Source of the DNA: Ganoderma boninense
Lineage: Eukaryota; Basidiomycota; Agaricomycetes; Polyporales; Polyporaceae
DNA length: 64,000 nt
Direction: 5' to 3'
NCBI GenBank assembly: GCA_002900995.3
Contig: CM035314.1
Location: 589,252-653,251 of the forward strand
Both the position numbers and the translations under genes were made by a program. Under the pieces are notes generated by a model. That model worked only from the letters and a program-made list of their open reading frames with translations, made no database searches and had not been told where the DNA came from. Shown piece after piece: positions 1-10,015 of this stretch (position 1 is the stretch's first letter; the number at the start of each line of letters is the position of its first letter).

Positions 1-2225
1 TGTAGTGCGCCGAGAGTGACCTCAAGAGGCTGCCGACCAGGTCGTTCATGGGTGCCGCAGCGAACAACAACTTTTGCTGGTTGTTCAACTCGATCTCTGC
101 GAGTTTCACAGCAGATTTCTTCTTATCTCCGACGTAGTATGCGCCCTGGTAAAGAGCGTAACAGTCAAAGAAGTCTTCCAGGAATGTGGCGACATCTTCG
201 CAATTGGAGTCCACGTAGCGGATGGCGTTGTAGAGAATGACATAGAAGAAGGCCTCGAGGTCATCGCACAACTCGACAACTTTGGAGTCGGTCGTTAAGA
301 GACCGTAGGACATGAACTGCCAGGTTCCCTATCACACGTCTCAGTAAATACATGCCGCATTAGAGCACGATAAAACGTACCGTTCGTTCCGGTTGGCGCC
401 TCCCAGGGGACTCGTCAATTCTCTTCGACAACTCCCAATCAGTGAGCAGGCCAACCCAACGCAAGACTCGTCTGCCATCTTGGAGGTTCTCAACTCTGGG
501 ACAGACAAGTATGTTTCCTGCGCTGATGTCGCGGTGTAGGATACCGAGGTTGTATGCCTGCTGATGCGCTATAAAATGATTCAGCGAGTTGCAAAAATGT
601 AGATAAGCAAGAGAACATACCTTTTACACAGTCGACAATGGTCGACAGCAGCTTCCGCTCATTGCCAACGGCACTCAGAGGTTTGCCTACCTCTTCGACG
701 ACGAAGCGGTAGTGTACGTGACATCGCAGTGGACAGCCAGCATGCGCGTCGCTATCGTCCTCGGGCTCGCGATCGGAAGCTTCAACGTCTGACTCAGTGC
801 TCTTGCGCTTCAAACTCCCCGAGTCCAAGGGGACAGCATCCGCAGAGGGAGACGAGGACGAAGATGACGAGGAGTGCTTGTGCTCCCAACACTGAGGGGT
901 CATCGTCTCTTGGACAGACTCGCCAACATCTCCATGACAGAGAAGAGTAGGGACATATGAGACCTGGTTCTCGTTGAGGTCAGCGAGGATGTCGCCCTCC
1001 GGCCGTACACCGTCATACTTCATCCGCCAGGCATCCTTCAGGAAGACGAAGCGGTCCACTCGAGGTTTGCGGCCCTTCGACGACGTCGGATCGTACTCGA
1101 GGGCGATGTATCCCCGAGTTCCGCGCCCTGCCAAACCCTTCGCCTGGAAGATAGGCTTGCCGATGAGGAAGTAGCGGACCTTGTCCTTCCCAGGAACTGT
1201 GACTTTGTATCGGGGATAGGCTTTGTCGTCGACGGTCTCCTTGAAGGCATCCCGGACGTACTTGAACGTGAAGGGCTCCGTAAGCTCCTTCTCGTCGAGG
1301 ATGCGCTCCTTGTCGTCAACATCGTTGGGGTTGGATTCGGCAGCGGCGGACATCCGCTTCCACTCGGTGTTGGTGTGACGGAGGCGAACCGCAGACGGGT
1401 CCATGCCAAGCATCTCCGGGGCAAAGCGATGGGCCAGGGAGATCCGCCAGAGAACGTCGCAGAAAATCTCCCAGTCGTCAACATAGTCGACAGCCTCCGA
1501 GACCACGACGCCTGAGCGGTCCCAGCGCAAGATACGGAATTTGCGGCCGATGATGACGAACATGAAGAGGAAGAGGCGTTGCTGAATGATCATGACGAGC
1601 TCAGCGTAATGTGTGACCTGACCGCGGACCTTCTTGCGGGAAGTTGCATCCGCGTTGCCGCTCTTCTTCTTCTCGTCGAAGGGATCCAGGTCGTACTTGA
1701 ACTCGATTGGCACCCCTTGGTCCGCCCATTGAGGCTTGCCACTTGAGACGTCCGCCTTCTGGTCGAACAGGGCAGCATCGATCTTCTGGCCATCGGGGTC
1801 AAGACCGCGAGGATCGGGCCGGGACTCGCAGTGGGCGGCCTTGCAACCCGGGACGAGCTTGTGATCGTTAATGGCCTGGAGCTGCGTCTCGGGTTAAATA
1901 TTGGACCTGTGGTGAAAGAGAAGGGACTCACCAGGGCGATGGATATATCCAACTCGGACATGTTCTTGGCATCGTCGAGGGCGGTGAAAGGATTCTTACG
2001 TACGTTTGGCCGTGAAGCTTTTGAAAAACGAGAATCAGAGGGGTCTGGAAGAAGGTGGTCACAGAAGTCTTTCAAGGTGAATAACACCGATTGGTGGGCC
2101 ATGTCGTCGGCGATCCTGAGACGATACTGATTGAGGGAGTGTGCGCCGAATTCCCCAATCATGGAGGAGGTGTGCATCGATGAGTAACGGTGGTTGTTGG
2201 GCGTAGATTGGATTTGGATAGGCAT
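1..2225 (-). CDS. FunK1 fungal-type protein kinase, copy A (3' end cut by window)
   Basis: Predicted kinase of the fungal FunK1 family; its substrate is unknown. Exons read 2225-1932, 1881-621, 568-381 and 328 to beyond base 1, with GT-AG introns at the three family positions. The first ATG downstream of a TATAAA box is used. Visible order: N-terminal exon with Ala-Asp-Asp-Met-Ala-His; nuclease-like patch (Ile-Asp-Ala-Ala, then Pro-Ile-Glu-Phe-Lys, then Arg-Gly-Gln); glycine loop GRGTRGY; Leu-Lys-Asp-Ala-Trp-Arg holding the probable ATP lysine; His-Arg-Asp-Ile-Ser-Ala-Gly-Asn catalytic loop; Asp-Trp-Glu in place of Asp-Phe-Gly; then Gly-Thr-Trp-Gln-Phe. A Ser-rich run precedes the third quarter. 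All catalytic residues visible are intact, so it looks active. Its tail lies outside the window. Confidence 0.88.
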
Positions 2226-2291
2226 AGTTAGTAGAGATATCGGAGGGGAAGAAGTGGCTGAACTCACAAGTCGTAGAGAGAGAGGCGACGT

Positions 2292-2297
2292 TTTATA
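2292..2297 (-). promoter_or_regulatory. TATA box of FunK1 copy A
   Basis: TATAAA on the minus strand about 70 bases before the ATG of copy A. The same spacing is seen before copies C, D, E and I. Confidence 0.55.
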
Positions 2298-2413
2298 CGT
2301 GATGGTTGTGAGTCAAGTCGTAGTTGGGCCTCGTGGTTCGAAGGATGACGCGTCACAACGCGCGTCGTCGGGTGTTCAGTCCCACGTCGAGTCAGTTTTG
2401 ACAGAAAGGGAAC

Positions 2414-2820
2414 AATGGAGTGCCGGCAGGAGGACAAAGGAAGTGATGGTGGCCGTCCGAGTTCAAGTTGGAGTCCTCCCATATCGGGCCGCACGAGGCT
2501 CGCTTACCGTGACAGCAGGCGCCCACCCGCATTGCCCAGATGCCTCCTACCGTTTTCGGTGCCACTCGATCACTTCAGATCGCCGTTCCAAATATTTAAC
2601 CTGTAAAATGCAGATCAGATTATGGCTGGATCCTGGGTGAAACTGGCCGAACTCGTGGCCGACGAGCCCGGCGAACGGTTTGGTCGGTGGTTAGGTGGCA
2701 CAGCCACTGCTTTCTATTCCTTCGGCACTGATTCAACTGATACAGGGAATAGCGGAGGATTTCCTAGACATTTCGTGCTGAGATGTGCGAAAAAAACAAG
2801 ACGTGAACAGCCTGGCCTTG
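2414..2820 (-). repeat. Duplicated 5' flank of FunK1, copy A
   Basis: Non-coding block strongly similar to 8505-8905 and 12972-13395, and more distantly to the flanks of D, E and I. Shared landmarks are a purine/pyrimidine stretch ending in tttgtcctgc (minus strand), a conserved aagcgagcctcgtg segment, and a region that ends near the tRNA-Phe relic. It shows that the kinases were copied together with their upstream DNA. No protein gene is seen here; overlapping open frames are not conserved between copies. Confidence 0.75.
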
Positions 2821-2882
2821 GCCGCAGGCGTAGGCACTGTGAGGTGCGTCCACAACTGAGTATGGTCACCTTGAAAATGATA

Positions 2883-2948
2883 TGCGAGGAGCGTGGATTG
2901 AACGCACGACCTGCAGATCTGTTGCTGTCCCAGCTGAACTATCTCGGC
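2883..2948 (-). pseudogene. tRNA-Phe pseudogene upstream of FunK1 copy A
   Basis: It aligns end to end with the intact tRNA-Phe at 13430-13502 but has lost seven bases covering the anticodon loop, plus point changes in the acceptor and D stems. A TTTT run still follows the 3' end. Orientation and distance to the kinase match copies C and D. Confidence 0.8.
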
Positions 2949-2976
2949 GATGAGAAGTGGGGCCTTTCATGCATCT

Positions 2977-4815
2977 ACATCACTGATTTAGCCCGCGTTT
3001 TGGATCCCGTTGCAACGGACTTAGAAACCATTGTAATCATATTATGATGAATACAATGATTGTGGTTTCCCAATGCATTGTAGTCCCACTATTCCGGCAG
3101 TGGGCTGCTTACAAGTCCATTGCAATGGCGCTGCAATTTGATAAAATTGATGCAATGATTGGACATGTTACAACGTATCTCAAAATTCGGAAGGACCCAA
3201 GGGTATGTATGAATTCGGTCCGTTGGTACACATAGCCATTCTGGGCACTCATTCTCATGACACACAAATGCGAATACGTTGCGAGCGAGATAATTGACAG
3301 CTATTCACGTTACAATACAGTACAGGGGCCTACACGTAGAACAGAGCATGGAAAGCCGGCTCCGGCTCGACGGGGAAAGGTTCGCCTCAGATACGCAATA
3401 AAAATGGTGCTTGACGTACCTCGCAGTGGCACCGTCCACAGAGATGAGGGAATGTGAAGATAGCGATGGCGATGAACCACCGCCGTATGCACACCGGGAG
3501 CCCTGAGACAACCAACCGTGAACTCACCTTGGCAACGAAGCGTCACCCCGCCAGAGAGCCCAGTTTCTCCAACAAGACTGGTCCCGAAGAACTCAAGAGA
3601 GCCACAGTGAAGCAGAGACTCAGCAAGGACTAGGCTCAACAGCAAAACTGGACCCTAGAGCCAGCCTGAGTGGGTGCGAGGTTCTCATGGCGCCGGGCAG
3701 ACGAAGGGGGGAGGGCAACTTGACCCCGCAGGACCAGAGGGTGTCAAGACCCCGTATACTCAGAAAGATGTCACTGCAAAATGAGGGTGAGCACGGGGCA
3801 CTTACTTTACATGACTCGGAGAGGGAGGAGGTCATGGATGGGGGGGCTTGGAAAAAGAGATGGCGGGTTACTGCGCCTTGCATAATTCCGTGAACACGCC
3901 GATTTTTTCAGCGGGCGCCTGTAGCCCTATAACAGGAAGGTTTCGGTCACAGGCGCCTTTCTCGTGACTCGGTATCACGCCATGGAGTCACGCCCAAGCT
4001 CATCTGAGACAGGCTGCCTCCAACTACGCTCGGCTTCAGCGGGTCCCGGAAGGCTCCAGAGAGGTATTAGGATGAGCTTGCCACAAATACCTGTTATCTC
4101 TGACATTCCCCACATGAATCGAGCTAAGGACCATGGGAAAGCCTAGCGCAGTGGGCAACTTGGAGTCGGAGCCTGCAGTGCCAGGAGCCTGAGCGGCGCC
4201 GGCGCCGAGTCCGGTGCGGGAGGACATCCAGGCCCTTACGACACCCACCAAAAACTTTTGATAGAGGCCTTTGCGCACCGTATGGTGACATTGAGGAGGA
4301 GAAACCTGCAAGGAGCCCCCTATACGACTCGGACCGGCCGGCAACGCGCTGGGCGTTGAGTAGGGATGTGACCGTTACATCAGTGTTTAGGCGCCGAAAG
4401 AAAATTTGGGTGTTCACGCAATTATGCAAGGCGCAGTAGAGGGGACTCACCACGCCAATTGAAGCTCCGAAGTGGTCCTGTACAGTATCGGAACGGCTGC
4501 TTTCCGAGAATGTCCGAGGTGTGATGGAGGGCGCCCTGATCAGAATGCGGTGTGGTGTAGTTGCAGCGACGAAGAAGGATTGTATGAAGTTGCGAGTGGA
4601 TTGGGAGGACGTTGGGAGAGCGTTGCAAGAAAGCTGCGAAACGCGCAATCATTGATTGACGTTGTCACCGCCATAATAGTTGGATTAATCTCGCAAAATG
4701 ATTACTTCCTAATATGATACTTGGCAAGCCTGATGACCAATTATAATAGCCCGAAATAGTGGCTACGCTCGCAACTTCAGCGCCGATTCTGTGATGTATA
4801 TGTTTGGTACACCGT
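2977..4815. mobile_element. Candidate insertion (about 1.8 kb) upstream of copy A
   Basis: At copy C the sequence after the tRNA-Phe runs straight into a block starting at 13542. At copy A the same two blocks (2949-2975 and 4816-4985) are separated by about 1.8 kb. The ends show a weak inverted match: left catctacatcactga against the complement of right, catatacatcacaga. The inside is AT-richer at both margins and holds no convincing protein. A short hairpin (ggcgcctgt ... acaggcgcc, about 3915-3957) lies within it. It could be a non-autonomous DNA transposon; a deletion in the lineage of C is the alternative. Confidence 0.35.
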
Positions 4816-4985
4816 ACCGCATTCTTTTCAGCTCAGCCCTGGACCCGTTCCTCGACAACCCTCAACCACCAACTACCAGCTCTACTCGGTCTCTCCACCA
4901 CGGATCACAACAAGATTGCTCAGATACTACGACACTACTATTGCGTCCCTTCTCCGAACCCTCTCATGCTCGGCGACTAGGCCTT
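4816..4985. repeat. Diverged duplicate of 13542-13712
   Basis: Both copies share a stretch running from accgcattct through ggtctctccaccayggatcacaa to ctctcatgctcgg, with scattered substitutions and indels. Neither gives a shared open frame of useful length. It extends the FunK1-linked duplicated segment upstream of the tRNA-Phe. Confidence 0.6.
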
Positions 4986-5471
4986 GAGTGTGTGGGTGAG
5001 GGGGGGTCGCGGATCCCCACCATATCTGCCCTTGCTACGCTCGGCGCTCGGCAATTTACCTCCTTCCCAAGCTCTCGATTTGTATTTTCAGTGTCTAGCG
5101 TCCATGCGCCCATGTTATCGTACGATTGTATCGGTGGGGAACAGTCTGTGTTTTCAATTACAAACAGTTAACGGAAACAGCAAAGAGCCGCTGGGCCCGT
5201 CAACATTCAAACTTATCCGATCTCCTATTGGTACAAGCCGTGCCTGGAACCCAAAGTCCCATTAGTATGCTTTCGGCCCATCGGCCGAACTAGACACATG
5301 TTGCAATGGATCGCATTCGAACACACAAGTCGACAATGCGATGATACACAATTGGTGACAAAACAGAGTACGTAGACGATAATGAATCACTGCAGAAGAA
5401 ATTATGAAGAAAGCGTCACTCAGGAAGAGGAAAAGGTCCATACAGCAGAGGGCAGCCGTGGCATCGACGCT
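4986..5471. other. Intergenic, nothing recognised
   Basis: Between the duplicated block and the stop codon of FunK1 copy B. No coding, RNA or repeat signal is seen. Confidence 0.5.
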
Positions 5472-8315
5472 CTACTCGGACCCAGACTCGGACTCAGACG
5501 CGTATTCATAGCCTGGGTCCAATTCAGCGCGAGACTCGGACTCCGAGCTAGACTCCCCGTCCTCGCCGTCGTCCTGCACGACCAAATCCACACTGCGGAT
5601 GGCGCGCTTCGGCGGCGGCGGCGTCTTCAGCGGACGTCCGCCTGCAGCAGGGAAAAGGGGTTTGGACCGGGCCACTTTAGCCTTGCGGATGCGCCGCCGC
5701 TTGTTCTTGGTGTTCCTCGAGGGGGGGTGCGGGAACTCGGTGGACGGTTTCCACGTCTCGGGGATCTGGTCCTCGGCCTTCTGGTTCGGCCATTTGCCCC
5801 TGAGCGCATCAGAGAGCGCCCCCATCAGTCCCTCGTGGGTCTCGAGGACAGCAGCGCGGTCCCTCTCCTCCTGGGATGGGCCCCTCTTCGGAGGCTGCGG
5901 GGTAGACCCCACAGAGCTGAACTGGAGGAGGGTGGCGTTGAAGTCGTCTTCTATTTCGCGGTCCACGTCCAGAGTTACAGACTCTTCCGTCTGGATTGTG
6001 TCGATGGGGGACTCGTTGTCGTACTGGGCAATAACGTAGCGTGCCGAGAACCAGGACAGCGCCGTGGAGAGCAGCTCGTCCAGTGGGTTTCCGAAGTACA
6101 AGATCCGAGTACCGACGTCGATCCTGCCCATCTTGATGGTTGAGGTCTTCAAGGCGCTGCAGGTATACATCCCGTCCTCGTAACCGTAGACGTCGAAGTA
6201 CCTCTCGAGGAACTGGGCAATCGCCCCACCGTCGCAATTGTTACTTTTGACGTAACGAACGGCGTAGTAGAGGAGGACGTGGAAAAAAGACTCAAGCTCA
6301 TCTGCGAGAATGACGAACTTGGCACCAGGCCCAAGCAGTGCGACAGACGTGTATTGCCAAGTTCCCTGAAGGTACGGATGAACGGATGACGCAGTCTACA
6401 TAACATAGAGAACTCACCGTTCGCTCTGGTTGTCGAGGTTTAGACTCTCCCTCCCTGTGTTGTGGCTTGGACATCTCCCAATCGGCGAGGATACCCCTCC
6501 ACTGCAAGGACATCACATTGGTCTTCACGTTCTTGCGGAAACGCGGGTAGATGAGGATATTCCCGGAACTGATGTCACGGTGTAACAAGCGCTTCTTCGG
6601 TTCGGGTTTCGTGGCGGCTTCGCAGTGAGCTACGGCCGAAGGTGAGAACTTAAGCAAATCACCGGTCTTTATGTCTAAGGCTACTCACCAATGACGCAGT
6701 CAAAGACCACATGAACAAGCTGTCGAGGATACTGGAAACAATCAAGAGGCATGGCAACCTCCTCGACGACGAGACGGTAATGCTGGTGGAGTCGCAGCGG
6801 AGAGCCTTGAGCCCCAGTCGCAGGCTCGGCGGAGGGCTCATCGTCATCGTTGCGCTTGCGCTTGCGCTTCAAGTTGCTGGACGTGGACGGGTTGACGCAG
6901 GTCGCCGAAGACCCCGTAGCATCCGAAGCGGGGGCCGTCGGAGCGGGTCCCTTCTTCTTGCTCTTCTTCGCCTTAGGCTTGTGCGGCGCCCGCCAGTTGG
7001 GGGTCTCAGTGGTCTGGCCTTCGATATCGCCGTGGCAGAGCATGGTGGGGATGTTCGAAACCTTGGCCTGGTTCAGGTCCGCGAGGATGTCGCCCTCCTT
7101 CCGGACGAACTCGTAGTTGGCCCGCCACGCGTCCTTGAGCCACACGAACTTGTCCGTCTCGCAGTCCAGGGCGACGTATCCGCGCGTGCCTCGGCCAGCC
7201 ATGCCCTTGGCGCAGAACGTCGGCTTCGCGATCAGGAAGTGGCGGGTCTGCTTCTCCGCACCAGCGCCAGACGCATCATCGGTGGGGACCTCGACGGGGA
7301 CTGCGACGCGATATCGAGGCCACCCAGGGGCAAGAGACTCCTTGAACATGTCCCGCACGTACATGAATTCGCCCTCGGGCAGCTTCTTGTCCTCGAGAAC
7401 GCGCTGCGTATGATCCACGTACTTCTTCGTGTGCAAGAAATCGTGCATGCGCTGCCAGTCGGCGTCGCCCTCGGAGAGACGGGTGGCGGTGGGGTCGAAG
7501 CCGAGCTGTGTCCTCGAGCAGTGGCCAATGCTCCACAGGACGTCGCAGAAGAATTTCCACTCGTCGACGTAGTTGAACGACTGTGTGACGACGGTGCCCG
7601 AGCGGTCCCAGCGCGTAAAGCGGGCCCGGCGGCCGATGACGATGAGCATGAAGAGCGCGGTGCGCTGCTGGATAGCGTGGATGAGCTCGGAGTAGGTGAT
7701 GCACTGGCCACGGGGCGACTGGCGCCTTTCCGATGGCGTGCTGACGTTATTCTTCTTGTCGTCGAAGGGGTCGTCAACGAGCTTAAATTCGACAGGGATG
7801 ACCTGAACACCCCACTCTTGTTGCCCCGCGTCCTTGACGTCACGTTCGAAGTACCATGCAGTGTCGGCTCTCTGCCTCTGAGGGTCGACGTACAGGGGAT
7901 CCGGCCGCTTTGCACATTCACGGAAAACGAGGCCAGGGACGAGGTTCCGCTCGTTGATTATCTCCGCCTGCATCGGAGCACAATGTCCAGCTGAGATTGG
8001 AGACCACGAACACGAACATGACCAGAACCACTTACGAATTTCCTGGAGAGCTCAGCTTCGCTACCCTTGAAAGCTTGGAGCGGCTCGAAGGGATTGCGGT
8101 CCAGACGGGGCTTCGACTTGTTGGGATGCGGGTGGTTGGGAATGGGAAAGTACTTCTGACAAAATTCCACCTTATCAGCCAGGACAGCAACGTAGGCCAT
8201 GTCTTCTGCGATCTCGGGGCGAGACTGTCTGATGTTTCCGCAGAGAATATGTTTGTTACCGGCTAGCGCGACGTTTGAAGAATGGAGATTCTGAGTCAAC
8301 GACTAGTTCAGACAT
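5472..8315 (-). CDS. FunK1 fungal-type protein kinase, copy B (5' end uncertain)
   Basis: Exons 2 to 4 are clear: 7967-6689, 6629-6418 and 6365-5472, each joining in frame at the family intron positions. They encode the nuclease-like patch (Ala-Asp-Thr-Ala, Pro-Val-Glu-Phe-Lys, Arg-Gly-Gln), GRGTRGY loop, Trp-Leu-Lys, His-Arg-Asp-Ile-Ser-Ser-Gly-Asn, Asp-Trp-Glu and a basic tail rich in Ser-Glu. Exon 1 is problematic. The ATG equivalent to that of copy C is at 8315, but its frame stops after 19 codons and resumes one frame over before Glu-Asp-Met-Ala. A 31-base GT-AG removal would restore it but is unusually short. Either the start has moved or this copy is newly broken. Confidence 0.75.
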
Positions 8316-8504
8316 GAGGAAGAGTTGTGGAAAGGACGAGGGGCGAGGGGGAGACACTTACTAATACGAGAGGAGAAATACGCCAGAAATGATAGCAGAA
8401 GTTGAACTTCAATCAGAGCACGTGGTTGGGAGGACTCGGATGATGCATCCGAAAGGGCATCGTCGGGTGTCCTAGGCCAGCCCAGCGTCGAGTTTACTGT
8501 GAAG

Positions 8505-8905
8505 TGCCGGCAGGACAAACGAAGTGATGGTAGCCGTTCAGGTTCAAGTCGTGAGTCCTCCCATATCGGGCCGCACGAGGCTCGCTTACCGTGATGACAG
8601 GCGCCCGCCCGCATTGTCCAGACGAGGCTCCTACAGATTTCGATGATGTCGCCTGATGTCGCTCGATCACTTGAAACTGCAGCTCAAAGTATTGAACCTG
8701 TAAAATTAAAAATTGCATCAGATTCTGTCTGGACTCTGGAAGGGAAACTGGCTGAACTCGTGGCCGACGAGCCCAGCGAATAGGTGGTCGGTGGTTAGGG
8801 TGGCACAACCACTGCTTTTTATTCATTCAGCGCTGACAACAATGGATGGAGAACTTCCTGGAGACGAGTCGGTACTGCGGTGAGAGAAAAACATAATGTA
8901 TAAAC
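8505..8905 (-). repeat. Duplicated 5' flank of FunK1, copy B
   Basis: Closely similar to 2414-2820 and 12972-13395. Here the block ends against a FunK1 relic instead of a tRNA-Phe, so the copy is truncated on its far side. Confidence 0.7.
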
Positions 8906-8925
8906 AGTCTGGCCTCTGCTCGTAG

Positions 8926-9470
8926 TGAAGAGCGCGGTGCGCTGCTGCATAGCAAATAGACGGCCGGCATAGACCATCATTCTGGTTGGACCCGGAATGT
9001 CCACGTCGTTAACGTTGATATCGAATGTCTCGAACCAGAGGGGCATGACTTGGTCAGTCCAGCTCCGTTGCACCCCCATAGTCTGACCGTGACCGTCATC
9101 AAAGTAAAACGCCACAATGTCGGCTTCCTTCTGACTGCGGTTACAGTTGACCCTTCTAGACGTTCGCTGCATGGACAGAGTTTAAGAGCGGGTACAAGGT
9201 CTCTGCCATTGAATATATCTTTGTCTATGAGTAAAATCAGCACTGTACAGGGTTCGAAGCAAAGTGCCGGCGTTAACACTTACTCGGATGGTGGCACAGA
9301 GAGCGGCTAATGTTGAGGCTTCTCCACTGGCAGCAGCTGATATGTCGGTAAACGGATTGTTGTCGCTTTAGAGAGTGGCATGCCAGCATTCCGACCGCTG
9401 GAGGCTGCGAAGAACGCCTCGCAGAAGTCGTCTATTAGTTCAATGAAGATCCCCTCCACGTGACATGTGA
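8926..9470 (-). pseudogene. FunK1 relic (N-terminal part only)
   Basis: Pieces match FunK1 exon 1 (Asp-Asp-Phe-Cys-Glu-Ala-Phe-Phe; Asn-Pro-Phe-Thr-Asp, then a donor GTAAGT near 9290). They also match the start of exon 2 (Gly-Arg-Asp-Leu-Val-Pro and Cys-Pro-Cys-Ser-Glu-Arg; after a frameshift, Trp-Thr-Asp-Gln-Val-Met-Pro and Met-Gln-Gln-Arg-Thr-Ala-Leu-Phe). Frames shift several times and nothing of the kinase lobes remains. It sits directly upstream of copy B in the same orientation, so it is an older neighbour that was overrun. Confidence 0.7.
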
Positions 9471-10015
9471 TTGACTACTTACCATCTGTTACCATGTGCC
9501 GTGTTTGGACTCCGAGTCGGACCCCACCATGTGGCAGGCTGCTAATAATCAGATAGAGACACTGCCCCTTGGTGCTATGCGAAAAGGTGAGCAGAGCACC
9601 CGGTTTCGGTTCCTGAAATACACAGTCCTAGATGGGTAGCTGCAAGAACCGTAGGAGAATGATGGTGCCGTCGCTGGTAGTGATGACCGTTCAAGCTCAA
9701 GTTCAAGTGTGGGCGCACAGCAACGACCATGCATATGGGAAGCGCCCACCCGCTCGCTGCGTCCGACCGCAGACGCTGACAAAAAAGTCCCTGTGCGCCC
9801 AAGTACTTACTTCAAGCTTTGGGAGCAACCGCAGACATGGGCTCAGCGGTGCGGGAATATGTAGATTCAGAAATCACTTGCATTAAAGTTGGGGCGTTGA
9901 AGAATGAGGTGCGATGCGTATGATACAATGCAATCCGTAACACAAAGTCGAAACAGCAGCACAAGGGGGAAGATATGCACGTAGCCGAGGGCCGAGCTGC
10001 AACGACACCTGACCA
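9471..10015. other. Intergenic, nothing recognised
   Basis: Between the FunK1 relic and the stop of copy C. A region of weak similarity to other FunK1 upstream DNA lies near 9640-9790; no gene is seen. Confidence 0.4.

Noticed and set aside
3910..3960. Short hairpin ggcgcctgt/acaggcgcc
   Set aside because: A single nine-base inverted match with no repetition elsewhere in the window; not enough to call a regulatory RNA or element.
6711..7994. 427-codon open frame on the plus strand
   Set aside because: Exact antisense of FunK1 copy B exon 2; composition follows the codon structure of the kinase. Similar long antisense frames lie opposite exon 2 of copies C, D, E and I.
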